Shown here: one piece after another, positions 1-8,837 of the stretch
Layout: each line of letters opens with the position of its first letter
Numbering within the stretch: the first letter of the stretch is position 1
Origin: Rubrivivax sp.
Lineage (GTDB): Bacteria > Pseudomonadota > Gammaproteobacteria > Burkholderiales > Burkholderiaceae_C
Reading direction: 5' to 3'
Length of the DNA: 64,000 bases
Assembly: GCA_027487905.1 (NCBI GenBank)
Contig: JAIYCR010000052.1
Span: 1-64,000, forward strand
Translations under genes and position numbers: made by a program
Notes under the pieces: generated by a model
Database searches by the model: none
Told to the model about the DNA's origin: nothing
The model's input: the letters and a program-made list of their open reading frames with translations, nothing else

Positions 1-1466
1 AGCACGAAGTGCGTCAGCAGACCCACCGGACGGCCGGTGGCGCCCTTGTCGGCACCGCCTTTCCACGCGGTGCCGGCAATGTCCAGGTGGGCCCACCGGT
101 AGGCGCCGGTGAAGCGCTTCAGGAACATCGCCGCAGTGATGGCGCCACCCATGCGGCCGCCGATGTTGGCCACGTCGGCGAAATTGCTCTTCAGGCCCTC
201 GGCGTACTCGTCGTCCAGCGGCATGCGCCAGCAGGTGTCCTGGGCCTGCTGCCCGGCCGCCAGCAGCGCGGCACTCAGGTCGTCGTCGGCGGTGAACAGT
301 CCGCTGTGCTGAGCGCCCAGGGCCACCACGCAGGCGCCGGTGAGCGTGGCCACGTCGACCACGGCGCGCGGCTTGAAGCGCTCGGCGTAGGTCAGCGCAT
401 CGCACAGGATGAGCCGGCCTTCGGCATCGGTGTTGAGGATCTCGATGGTCTGGCCCGACAGGCTGGTGACCACGTCGCCCGGCTTGACTGCCCGGCCATC
501 AGGCATGTTCTCGCAGCTGGGAATCAGCGCCACCACATTGATCGCCGGCTTGAGCTCGGCCACCGCGCGCAACGTGCCCAGCACGCTGGCCGCGCCGCCC
601 ATGTCGAACTTCATCTCGTCCATCTCGGCGCCGGGCTTGAGCGAGATGCCGCCGGTGTCGAAGGTGATGCCCTTGCCCACCAGCACCAGGGGCGCCTCGG
701 CGGCGGGGGCGCCCTGGTAACGCAGCACGATGAAGCGCGGGGGCTCCTCCGAACCCTGCGACACCGCCAGGAAACTGCCCATGCCCGCTTTCTCGATGGC
801 CTTGCGGTCCAGGATCTCGGCCTTCAGCCCGTGCTGGCGGGCGAGCTTGCGGGCGAGCTCGGCCAGATGGCGCGGCGTCGCGTGGTTGCCCGGGCGGTTC
901 GCGCACTCGCGCGCCAGCTCGATGCCCGCAGCCAGCGCCAGGCCGGTGCGGATGCCCGCCAGCGCCCCCGCCGCTTCGGCCTCGTCGCCGCACACCAGAA
1001 CGCCCTGCTCCAGCGTGGGCGCCGCGGGCGCCGACGGCTTGGTGTGTCGATAGACGTAGGTGGCGTCGGCCAGCGCGAGCACCGCCGCCTGGGCGTGCGC
1101 TGCCAGCAGCACCCTGTCCGCCGCTTCGGCGGTGCCGCAGGCCCGGGCGATGTGCACCGTGCGGGCGCCCAGCGGACGCAGCAGCTTCAACGCCGAAGCC
1201 ACCGCGGCGCGGAAGGCCTTGGGGCTGGCGTCGGCGGCGGCACTCACCACCAGCCGCCGCGCGGCGAGCCCGGCCGGGCGGTGCACGTACCAGGTGCGGC
1301 CGGCCTTGGGTTCGAAGTCGCCGTCGTGCCGGGCAGCGGCCAGCAGGTCGGCGGTGGCCTCGTCGAGTCCGGCGGCCGAGGCCTCGCCGCACAGCACGAG
1401 GACCAGGGCGTCGGCCTTCAGGCGCGACAGGGTGGCAAGGGTGTGGGTCTGCTGGGTGAAGTCCAT
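1..1466 (-). CDS. pepA: Leucyl aminopeptidase (partial, C-terminus beyond window)
   Basis: Cytosolic M17 aminopeptidase that removes N-terminal residues, notably Leu, from peptides using two metal ions. The reading frame starts at ATG 1466 (MDFTQQTHTLATLSR) and runs off the left edge, leaving about 488 residues. The M17 signature NTDAEGRL lies at about residues 345-352. The upstream metal/lysine segment (VGKGITFDTGG) is at about 262-272. The N-terminal 160 residues match the variable regulatory domain of this family. It diverges from lptF across only 26 bp, the same arrangement as pepA/lptF in enterobacteria. Only the last few residues are missing, because the family is usually close to 500 aa. 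Confidence 0.96.
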   Translation of the reverse strand, partial: MDFTQQTHTLATLSRLKADALVLVLCGEASAAGLDEATADLLAAARHDGDFEPKAGRTWYVHRPAGLAARRLVVSAAADASPKAFRAAVASALKLLRPLGARTVHIARACGTAEAADRVLLAAHAQAAVLALADATYVYRHTKPSAPAAPTLEQGVLVCGDEAEAAGALAGIRTGLALAAGIELARECANRPGNHATPRHLAELARKLARQHGLKAEILDRKAIEKAGMGSFLAVSQGSEEPPRFIVLRYQGAPAAEAPLVLVGKGITFDTGGISLKPGAEMDEMKFDMGGAASVLGTLRAVAELKPAINVVALIPSCENMPDGRAVKPGDVVTSLSGQTIEILNTDAEGRLILCDALTYAERFKPRAVVDVATLTGACVVALGAQHSGLFTADDDLSAALLAAGQQAQDTCWRMPLDDEYAEGLKSNFADVANIGGRMGGAITAAMFLKRFTGAYRWAHLDIAGTAWKGGADKGATGRPVGLLTHFV

Positions 1467-1492
1467 AATCGATTGGTCCAAGATATCGAATC

Positions 1493-2629
1493 ATGTTATT
1501 TGATTCCACCCTGAGGAAAGACCTCGCGCGCAACTTCGCCGCGACGCTGGTCGTCATCCTCACCATCGTGATCACCCTCTTCCTGATCCGCACGCTGGGA
1601 CAGGCGGCTGGGGGCCGGGTGTCGCCGCAGGATGTGGCGCTCCTGCTGGGCTACACGGCGCTCGGCCACCTGCCCACGATGCTGGCGCTGTCGCTGTTCA
1701 TCGCGGTGGTCAGCACGTTCTCGCGCATGCACCGCGACAGCGAGATGGTGGTGTGGTTCGCCAGCGGCGTGTCGCTGGTCCGCTTCGTGCGCCCGGTGCT
1801 GCGAATGGCCTGGCCGGTGCTGGTGGTGGTGGTCGTGCTGGCGCTCTTCGTCTGGCCGTGGGTGAACCGGCAGAAGGTGGAGATGGTCGACCGCTTCGAG
1901 CGCCGCTCCGACCTCGCCCGCGTGGCGCCCGGCAAGTTCCAGTCGTCGGGAGACGGCAGCCGCGTGTTCTTCACCGAGCGCGGCGACGACGACGGCAGCA
2001 CCGGACGCAATGTGTTCATCCTCACGCGGACGCAGACGGCCGAGTCGGTCACCTCCGCAGGAACCGGCCGCATCGAATACGTGGGCGACGACCGCTACCT
2101 CGTGCTGTCCAAGGGCCAGCGCAACGAGCAGCGCCTGCAAGGGGGCGGTGCGTCCATCGCCGGTTTCGACGAATACCGGGTGCTGGTGGGTGAACGGCTG
2201 TCCACGCGCACCGACGCGCTGCCTGCGGTGGCACGGCGCACCATCGAGCTGCTGCGCGACGGCAGCGCGCGCGCGCAGGGCGAACTCGCCTGGCGCTTCG
2301 GGCTCGCGCTGGGGGCGGTGAACCTGTGCCTGCTGGGCATTCCGCTGGCCCGCTCGAGCCCGCGGCGGCCAAGCAACTGGGGGCTGCTCTTCGCGCTGCT
2401 GGCCTTCGTCGTGTACTACAACCTCATCAACCTGACCGAAGCCTGGGTCGCCAGCGGCTCCCTGGGCGTGGTGCAGGCGCTGGCCGCGGTGCACGGCACG
2501 GCGCTGGTTCTGGCCCTGGTGCTGCTCAGCCGCTCCGGTCGCATGGGTGGCTGGCCCCGGCTGCGGCGGCCCGGTGCCCGGGCAGCGATGGCCGGTCCGG
2601 GCGGTCCTGCCGAGGCGGCGAGGCCATGA
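1493..2629 (+). CDS. lptF: LPS export permease LptF
   Basis: Inner-membrane half of the LptB2FG transporter that extracts lipopolysaccharide from the inner membrane and passes it to LptC and the periplasmic bridge. The 378-residue protein has the YjgP/YjgQ layout: hydrophobic segments near residues 15-35, 55-80 and 100-125, a periplasmic beta-jellyroll-like middle (about 130-255), and three C-terminal membrane segments. The charged N-terminus (STLRKDLARNF) is typical of LptF. The start is ATG 1493; no Shine-Dalgarno is visible and the upstream gap is 26 bp. Its TGA overlaps the lptG ATG (ATGA), so translation is probably coupled. Confidence 0.95.
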   Translation: MLFDSTLRKDLARNFAATLVVILTIVITLFLIRTLGQAAGGRVSPQDVALLLGYTALGHLPTMLALSLFIAVVSTFSRMHRDSEMVVWFASGVSLVRFVRPVLRMAWPVLVVVVVLALFVWPWVNRQKVEMVDRFERRSDLARVAPGKFQSSGDGSRVFFTERGDDDGSTGRNVFILTRTQTAESVTSAGTGRIEYVGDDRYLVLSKGQRNEQRLQGGGASIAGFDEYRVLVGERLSTRTDALPAVARRTIELLRDGSARAQGELAWRFGLALGAVNLCLLGIPLARSSPRRPSNWGLLFALLAFVVYYNLINLTEAWVASGSLGVVQALAAVHGTALVLALVLLSRSGRMGGWPRLRRPGARAAMAGPGGPAEAARP

Positions 2630-3798
2630 GGAACGTCCGCCGACTGCTGCACGCCGACGTCATCGCGTCGGTGTGCTTCGTGGCGCTGGCCTTCCTGGCC
2701 CTGTTCTTCTTCCTCGATTTCGTCGAGGAACTGCGCAAGGTCGGTCGCGGCAGCTACACGTTGCTGGACGCGCTGGTGTCCTGCCTGCTCGAAGTGCCCG
2801 GGCACCTGTACGAGCTGGCGCCGATCGCCGTTCTCATCGGCTCGATCTACGCGCTGTCGCGGCTTGCCCAGTCGTCGGAGTTCACCATCCTGCGCACCAG
2901 CGGCCTGGGGCCGGGGCGGGCCCTGCTGATGCTCGCGCAAGTCGGGCTGGCCTTCACGCTGATCACCTTCCTGGTCGGCGACGTGGTCGCGCCGATCACC
3001 GAGCGCCAGGGTGCGCAGCTGCAGGCCACGCAGGCCGGCGGCTACGGGCTGGGGCGGGGCGGCGCCTGGCTGAAGGAGCGGCGCCAGGGCGAGCACGGCC
3101 CGATCAGCGTGTCGGTCAACGTGGCCGCCGCCACCGGCGACGGCCAGCTCCATGGCATCCGAATCTTCGAGTTCGACGCCGACGGACGCCTGGTCACCCG
3201 CATCGGCGCGAAGACCGCCCGCATCGCCCGGGACGGCCACTGGACGCTGCTGGGCGTGGAACGCATCGAGTGGCCCCGCGCGGATGCAGGCACCGATGCA
3301 AGTCCAGGCGCGGCTTCCGCACGCGTTACCCCGGGCGCTCCGGCCAGCCCTCCACCCCCGCGCGTGCTGCGCGAGTCGCTGGAGTCGCTCGACTGGCAGA
3401 CCTCGCTGCAAGCCGGCGTGGTGGCCGCAGCGGTGATGCCGGAGAAGACGATGAGCACGCTGGAGCTCTTCCGCTACATCGGCCACCTGTCGCGCAACGA
3501 GCAGGCGGCGCAGAGCCACGAGATCGCCTTCTGGCGCCGCGCCCTCTACCCCTTCGCCTGCCTGGTGATGGTGGCGCTGGCCCTGCCCTTCGCCTATCTG
3601 CACGCGCGCGCCGGCGGCATCAGCCTGAAGGTCTTCGGCGGCATCATGCTGGGCATCGGCTTCGTGCTGCTCAACAACGTGGCCGCCCACCTGGGCCTGC
3701 TGCGCAACTGGACCCCCTGGATCGTGGCCTCCACGCCCAGCCTGCTGTTCCTCGGCCTGTCGCTCGTCGCCTTCGCCTGGCTCGTGCGCTTTCGCTGA
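2626..3798 (+). CDS. lptG: LPS export permease LptG
   Basis: Partner permease of LptF in the LptB2FG lipopolysaccharide exporter. The 390-residue protein has membrane segments near residues 12-32, 60-80 and 95-120, a periplasmic domain of about 125-270, and three membrane helices at the C-terminus. A low-complexity Ala/Pro/Ser insert (about residues 220-245) lies in the periplasmic domain. The ATG at 2626 overlaps the lptF stop by 4 bp, giving the classic lptFG pair. The next gene begins 25 bp after its stop, so a longer transcript is possible. Confidence 0.95.
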   Translation: MRNVRRLLHADVIASVCFVALAFLALFFFLDFVEELRKVGRGSYTLLDALVSCLLEVPGHLYELAPIAVLIGSIYALSRLAQSSEFTILRTSGLGPGRALLMLAQVGLAFTLITFLVGDVVAPITERQGAQLQATQAGGYGLGRGGAWLKERRQGEHGPISVSVNVAAATGDGQLHGIRIFEFDADGRLVTRIGAKTARIARDGHWTLLGVERIEWPRADAGTDASPGAASARVTPGAPASPPPPRVLRESLESLDWQTSLQAGVVAAAVMPEKTMSTLELFRYIGHLSRNEQAAQSHEIAFWRRALYPFACLVMVALALPFAYLHARAGGISLKVFGGIMLGIGFVLLNNVAAHLGLLRNWTPWIVASTPSLLFLGLSLVAFAWLVRFR

Positions 3799-3823
3799 CC
3801 CCTCGCGCTGACCTGCCCCGCCG

Positions 3824-4303
3824 ATGCAACCCGACCCTCCCGACGCTTGCAGCCCCTTGATCAGCGACAACGCCGGCGCCACCGCCGGCGATGCCGAATC
3901 GCCGGCTTCCTTGCCGGCCAGCACCCCGGGCGCCCTTCGCGGTCTGCTGCTCTTCGCCCATGGCGCGCGGGACCCGAACTGGGCCCGCCCCTTCCAGGCC
4001 GTGGCCGAGCAGGTCGCCGCGGCGGAGCCACAGGTGCAGGTGCGCCTGGCCTTCCTCGAGTTCATGAGCCCCGACCTGGTGCAGGCCGGCGACGAGCTTG
4101 CGCTCGCCGGCTGCCGCCAGGTGGATGTGCTGCCGCTCTTCCTCGGGGCGGGTGGCCATGTGCGCAAGGACCTGCCGGCCTTGATGGAGCGCCTGCGCGA
4201 CGCGCACCCGGCGGTCCGCTGGGGCCTCAGGCGGGCCATCGGCGAGGAGCCGCGGGTCGTCCGGGCGATGGCCGAGGCCGCGCTGCAGGTGCCGGCGCCA
4301 TGA
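3824..4303 (+). CDS. CbiX-type sirohydrochlorin chelatase-like protein
   Basis: Small single-domain member of the CbiX/SirB chelatase family, which inserts Co or Fe into sirohydrochlorin for cobalamin or siroheme. The 159-residue protein has a roughly 38-residue Ala/Ser-rich N-terminal extension and then the domain, starting at LLLFAHGARDPNW with the metal-binding His. The second conserved stretch, PLFLGAGGHVRKDLP, is also present. Its stop overlaps the start of the cysB-like gene (ATGA). Siroheme is the cofactor of sulfite reductase, so pairing with CysB suggests iron insertion for sulfur assimilation (inference). The metal specificity cannot be read from sequence. Confidence 0.85.
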   Translation: MQPDPPDACSPLISDNAGATAGDAESPASLPASTPGALRGLLLFAHGARDPNWARPFQAVAEQVAAAEPQVQVRLAFLEFMSPDLVQAGDELALAGCRQVDVLPLFLGAGGHVRKDLPALMERLRDAHPAVRWGLRRAIGEEPRVVRAMAEAALQVPAP

Positions 4304-5286
4304 ACCTGCACCAGCTGCGCTTCGTGCTCGAGGCGGCCCGGCGCAACCTCAACCTCACCGAGACCGCCAAGGCCCTGTACACCTCGCAGCCGGGCATCTC
4401 CAAGGCCATCCTGGAGCTCGAGGACGAACTGGGCATCGACGTCTTCGTGCGCCATGGCAAGCGCCTGCGCAGCATCACCGAGCCAGGCAAGCAGGTGCTG
4501 GCCAGCGTCGAGGTGATCATGCGAGAGATCCACAACCTCAAGCGCATCGGCGACGAGTTCAGCAAGCAAGACGCCGGAACCCTGTCGATCGCCACCACCC
4601 ACAGCCAGGCCCGCTACTTCCTGCCCGGCCCCATCGCGCGGCTGCGCGAGCAGTTCCCCAAGGTGACGATCAGCCTGCACCAGGGCTCGCCCAGCCAGGT
4701 GGCGCGCATGGTGCTCGACGACGTGGCCGATATGGGCCTGGCCACCGAAGCCCTGTCCGACTTCAGCGGGCTGGCCACGCTGCCCTGCTACGAATGGCAG
4801 CACGCTCTGGTGATGCCGGCCGACCACCCGCTGGCCCGGCTGGAGCGCCCGACGCTGCAGGACGTCGCGGCCCATCCGCTGGTGCTCTACCACGCGTCGT
4901 TCAGCGGCCGCACGCGCATCGACCAGGCCTTCGCCGCCCAGGGGCTGCGGCCCCAGGTGGTGCTCGAGGCCATCGACGCCGATGTCATCAAGACCTACGT
5001 CCGGCTGGGCCTGGGCGTGGGCATCGTGGCCGAGCAGGCGACCGCTGACGAGCAGGGCGGAGCCGGGCTGGCTTCGCGACCCGCCGGCCACCTCTTCGGC
5101 CGCAACGTCACCCGCATGGCCTTCAAGCGGGGCGCCTACCTGCGCAGCTTCGTGTTCGACTTCGCGCAGATGCTGTCCGACCGGCTCGACCGCGAGCTCA
5201 TCGCCCGAACGGTGGCCGCCGCGGCTCAGGGCGGCAGCCCCGAGGCGGGCCCGGTCGGCCACCCCGAACCCGATCCCGGCCTGTGA
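4300..5286 (+). CDS. cysB: CysB-like LysR-family transcriptional regulator
   Basis: LysR-type activator of sulfate assimilation genes. The N-terminal winged helix (residues 1-60, MNLHQLRFVLEAARR...TSQPGISKAILELEDELG) is followed by the periplasmic-binding-like effector domain. The segment TTHSQARYFLP is the CysB/Cbl-type inducer-binding loop. Length is 328 aa, against about 324 for enteric CysB. The ATG at 4300 overlaps the stop of the CbiX-type gene. The last 20 or so residues are Gly/Pro-rich and divergent. The alternative Cbl-like identity cannot be excluded, but Burkholderiales normally carry this single CysB type. Confidence 0.92.
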   Translation: MNLHQLRFVLEAARRNLNLTETAKALYTSQPGISKAILELEDELGIDVFVRHGKRLRSITEPGKQVLASVEVIMREIHNLKRIGDEFSKQDAGTLSIATTHSQARYFLPGPIARLREQFPKVTISLHQGSPSQVARMVLDDVADMGLATEALSDFSGLATLPCYEWQHALVMPADHPLARLERPTLQDVAAHPLVLYHASFSGRTRIDQAFAAQGLRPQVVLEAIDADVIKTYVRLGLGVGIVAEQATADEQGGAGLASRPAGHLFGRNVTRMAFKRGAYLRSFVFDFAQMLSDRLDRELIARTVAAAAQGGSPEAGPVGHPEPDPGL

Positions 5287-5345
5287 ACGGCCCCTGCGCC
5301 GTACCCACGCCACCGCAGCCCCCGACCGACTTGGCAGCACCCTTC

Positions 5346-6530
5346 ATGAACGCAAGCGCTCTCGACACCCCCGCCCGCGCCCCCTGGCTGCCCCCCAGCC
5401 GCCTGCCGCAGGTCGGCACCACCATCTTCACCGTGATGTCCGCGCTGGCCGCGGAACACGGCGCGGTGAACCTGGGCCAGGGCTTCCCCGATTTCGACTG
5501 CGACCCCGCCCTGGTCGATGCGGTGACCCAGGCGATGCAGCGCGGGCTGAACCAATACCCGCCGATGGCCGGCGTGGCCAGCCTGCGCGAGGCCATGGCC
5601 GACAAGCTCGACAGGCTCTACGGGCGTCGCTACGACCCGGCCACCGAGATCACCGTGACAGCCGGGGCCACGCAGGCCATCCTCACCGCCATCCTGGCCG
5701 TGGTGCATCCGGGCGACGAGGTCATCGTGCTGGACCCGTGCTACGACAGCTACGACCCCAACATCGTGCTGGCCGGCGGGCGGGCCGTCCACGTGCCGCT
5801 GACGCCGGGCAGCTTCCGCCCCGACTTCGATCGCATCGCCGCGGCCATCACGCCGCGCACCCGGGCGCTCATCGTCAACTCGCCGCACAACCCGAGCGCC
5901 ACCGTCTGGACGGCAGCGGAGATGCAGCGCCTGGCCGCGCTGCTGCGCGGCACCTCGGTGATCCTGATCAGCGACGAGGTCTACGAGCACATGGTCTTCG
6001 ACGGCGCACCGCATGTGTCCGCCGCCAGCATCCCCGAACTGGCCGAGCGCGCCTTCGTGGTCAGCAGCTTCGGCAAGACCTACCACGTGACCGGCTGGAA
6101 GGTGGGCACCGTGGCCGCCCCGGCAGCGCTGAGCGCCGAGTTCCGCAAGGTCCACCAGTTCAACGTCTTCACGGTGAATACGCCGGTGCAGCATGCGCTG
6201 GCCGCGCACCTGGCGCGCGTGGAGGCTTATGAAGGGCTGCCGGCCTTCTACCAGCGCAAGCGCGACCGCTTCCGCGCCGGCGTGGCCGCGGCCACCCGGC
6301 TTCGGCTGCTGCCCAGCCAGGGCAGCTACTTCCAGTGCGTGGACATCCGCGGCGTCAGCGATGAACCCGAGGACGCCTTCTGCCGCAGGCTCACCCGGGA
6401 ACTGGGCGTGGCGGCCATCCCGCTGTCGGCCTTCTATGCCGACGGCTTCGACCAGGGCGTGGTGCGCTTCTGCTTCGCCAAGCGCGACGAGACGCTGGAC
6501 CTGGCCATCGAGCGGCTGGCGCGTCTTTGA
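5346..6530 (+). CDS. Methionine aminotransferase (YbdL-like, PLP fold type I)
   Basis: Class I/II PLP-dependent aminotransferase of 394 aa, closest in motifs to YbdL and kynurenine aminotransferases, which prefer Met and aromatic amino acids with 2-oxo acids. Seen features: NLGQGFPDFDC near the N-terminus, GATQAILTAI, NSPHNPSATVW, SDEVYEHM, and the PLP lysine at residue 244 in SSFGKTYHVTGWKVG. I chose ATG 5346; an in-frame GTG at 5283 overlaps the cysB-like stop but would add a Pro/Ala-rich tail with no family support. Its position after the CysB-like gene fits sulfur amino acid metabolism (inference). Confidence 0.88.
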   Translation: MNASALDTPARAPWLPPSRLPQVGTTIFTVMSALAAEHGAVNLGQGFPDFDCDPALVDAVTQAMQRGLNQYPPMAGVASLREAMADKLDRLYGRRYDPATEITVTAGATQAILTAILAVVHPGDEVIVLDPCYDSYDPNIVLAGGRAVHVPLTPGSFRPDFDRIAAAITPRTRALIVNSPHNPSATVWTAAEMQRLAALLRGTSVILISDEVYEHMVFDGAPHVSAASIPELAERAFVVSSFGKTYHVTGWKVGTVAAPAALSAEFRKVHQFNVFTVNTPVQHALAAHLARVEAYEGLPAFYQRKRDRFRAGVAAATRLRLLPSQGSYFQCVDIRGVSDEPEDAFCRRLTRELGVAAIPLSAFYADGFDQGVVRFCFAKRDETLDLAIERLARL

Positions 6531-6576
6531 GGTCTGCAGCCAGCGGCACGCCCGGCGGTGCGCCGGGCCGGTGGGC

Positions 6577-8736
6577 TCACTCCGGCTTGCGACGGGTGGG
6601 CGGCGGCGTGTTGGTGTTGATGAAGCCGCTGGAATCGAAGGAGAAGTCGGTCTCGTAGCGGGAGCGACGGTCCAGTTCGGTGCTGGTGTCCAGACCCTCA
6701 CCCGCCGATGGGCCGAGGCGGGATGGCGCGCCGGGGAAATCGAGATCGCGGGTGTCCCGACGCGGCGCACCCCCGGTGCCCAGCGGCCCGAGGCCCGACT
6801 CGTTCAGCGGCAGCAGAAGGTCCACGCTGTCCGGATGCTGCCGCTCGGCGATGTCGCGGGCCACCGAATAGAGGAAGAGAACCTCGCGGTAGGCCGGCAG
6901 CTCATAGGTGCCCACATCCTCCTCCTGCCGCAGCAGGGAGCTTTCGAGCACTTCCATCGCAGCCAGCGGGTCGGGCCAGACGGCCTGCAGCCGCTGCAGG
7001 GCCGCGGGGTAGTCCTCCAGCGCACGGCCGTGGGTGAGGTCCTTGCCCCATTCGGGGGCATAGGCGTTGAAGCGGCGGTTGAAGCGCTCGCGGATGCGCT
7101 CGTAGGCGTCGCGATCGTCTCGGCGGCGGTAGATCTCCAGCAGCTTCAGGTAAGGCAGCGGCGTGGCGCCGCCGGTGCTGCGCAGGTGCCCCATCAGCAC
7201 GTCGATGGCGGCGTCGTCCTGGCCGAGCACGACGAAGAACTCGGCCTGCTGTTCCAGGTCGATCAGCTCCTCGACGGTGACCTCGCGCCGGGCCTCGGCC
7301 ACCGCAGGCAGCGGTACCGGGGCGCTCACCCGCCGCCTTTCCTCCAGGCCGCGAAAGCCCAGTGAACTGGTGGCGCCGCCGGCAAAGCCGGTGGCGGCGG
7401 CCGGCTGCGTGCTCAGCGTGTGCTCGGGCATGCGGCTTTCCGGCTCCACCGTCAGCGGCGCCAGCAGCTCGGAATCGGGCACCGACCCGACCGACACGGA
7501 GGTGGTCGGCGGCTCCACGACGGGCGCACTCGGCGCCTCCTGGGCTGTCGACGACGCCTGCCACCAGCCACGCTCGCGCTGGACCTTGCGCAGCCGGGCG
7601 ATGGCAAGCAGAAGGCCGAGCGACAGTACGGCCACCGCGGCGATCAGCGCGTAGACGACCGGGTTGTGCAGGCGCTCGGCTTCGGCCTGAGCCACGCGGG
7701 CCTTGAGCACGGCCACCGACTGCTGGGTGGCTAGGGCCTCGGCGCGCAGCGCGTTCAGGCTCTGCTCCAGCGCCTTGAGCGCCGCATCCTCGGCGGCACG
7801 GGCCTCGGAGACAGGCGCTGAGGCCGATGCATCGGCCGTGGCGGCAACCGCTGGGGACGGCGCGACAGCTCCGGCACTCCCCCCGACGACGGCCGCAGCG
7901 CCGGCACCGCCGGACCCTTCGGTACCCGCCCCGCCACGGGCTGCGGATGCAGCCGCAGCCGTCGGGCGGACGGGTTCGACCGGGTCCAGGCGCAGCCGCG
8001 GGCCCGCAGCCTCCCGGGCGGGCGCATTGCGCGGGGTGGCAGCGCGCCGCTCTTCGCGCGGGTCGCGCTCGCCGGGCGCCACCGCGGTGCGTTCGACGCG
8101 CGGGCGAACCGGCGCCGCCGCTCGGGCCGCCCGATCGGGCGTCGCCGCAGGGCGGGCGGACGCCTCACCGGACGAAGCCGGTGAAGCCGAGGTGCCTGTC
8201 GGGACGCCGCCCGCCGGCGCGGCGCCCGGCCCGATCCCGGCCGCGCCGGCCGAGGAGGCGATGGATGCGGCGGAGGCATCGTTCGGGCTGGTGCCCGGCA
8301 GGCTGGCGGTGGCGGGGGTGCCGCTCATCGGCGCGGCGACCGGTGCCGCCTGCGCCAGCGAGATACCGGGGGGATCGACGAAGGCGACGAAGCTGCGCGA
8401 CAGCTGCATCGGGCAGCCGGCCTTCAGCGTCACGGTGACCACGGGCTCGTCCACCGGCACGGTGGTGCGAACCCGAACGCGGCGCTCGGCGCCGCCGCCT
8501 TCCACCGACACCCGCACGGCCAGCGACGGCAGCATGCGGTCGCCCAGGTTGACGTCGGCCTGTATGCAGTCGGCGCTCAGCGTCTCGTCGCCGTCCAGGC
8601 GGATCACCGCGCTGAAATCGAGCGCCTGACCCAGCACGGAGTTGTTCGCCGTGCGGGTGATGCCCATGGCCTGCGCCGACGGGCTGGCCATCCAGGGGAT
8701 CAATGCCAGCGCGAGGGCTGCGGACGCGGAACGCAT
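6577..8736 (-). CDS. FimV-like membrane-anchored protein
   Basis: The 719-residue protein is built like FimV/TspA, inner-membrane hubs for type IV pili and polar assembly. It has a signal peptide (MRSASAALALALIPW...AQA), an N-terminal beta-rich domain (to about residue 120), and a long Ala/Pro/Ser-rich linker (about 130-310). A short coiled coil (about 320-355) precedes a single membrane segment (about 357-382, VVYALIAAVAVLSLGLLLA). The cytoplasmic C-terminal helical domain (about 483-575) contains EELIDLEQQAEFFVVLGQDD, as in FimV. I see no LysM motif, which classical FimV has, so it is FimV-like rather than proven FimV. No pilus genes adjoin it. Confidence 0.72.
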   Translation of the reverse strand: MRSASAALALALIPWMASPSAQAMGITRTANNSVLGQALDFSAVIRLDGDETLSADCIQADVNLGDRMLPSLAVRVSVEGGGAERRVRVRTTVPVDEPVVTVTLKAGCPMQLSRSFVAFVDPPGISLAQAAPVAAPMSGTPATASLPGTSPNDASAASIASSAGAAGIGPGAAPAGGVPTGTSASPASSGEASARPAATPDRAARAAAPVRPRVERTAVAPGERDPREERRAATPRNAPAREAAGPRLRLDPVEPVRPTAAAASAARGGAGTEGSGGAGAAAVVGGSAGAVAPSPAVAATADASASAPVSEARAAEDAALKALEQSLNALRAEALATQQSVAVLKARVAQAEAERLHNPVVYALIAAVAVLSLGLLLAIARLRKVQRERGWWQASSTAQEAPSAPVVEPPTTSVSVGSVPDSELLAPLTVEPESRMPEHTLSTQPAAATGFAGGATSSLGFRGLEERRRVSAPVPLPAVAEARREVTVEELIDLEQQAEFFVVLGQDDAAIDVLMGHLRSTGGATPLPYLKLLEIYRRRDDRDAYERIRERFNRRFNAYAPEWGKDLTHGRALEDYPAALQRLQAVWPDPLAAMEVLESSLLRQEEDVGTYELPAYREVLFLYSVARDIAERQHPDSVDLLLPLNESGLGPLGTGGAPRRDTRDLDFPGAPSRLGPSAGEGLDTSTELDRRSRYETDFSFDSSGFINTNTPPPTRRKPE

Positions 8737-8837
8737 GTCGGGGTGGCGACGGAACCTGGTTGTTCGAGTTGAAAGCCGCGGGCACTCTAGCACGCGACCC
8801 TGCCCGAAGGCTTGCAGCCGAAGGCCGCGCACCGTGA

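Noticed and set aside
2416-5340. Long minus-strand frame (about 974 codons) opposite lptG, the CbiX-type and cysB genes
   Set aside because: It is a codon-bias shadow. The plus-strand frames carry clear family motifs throughout.
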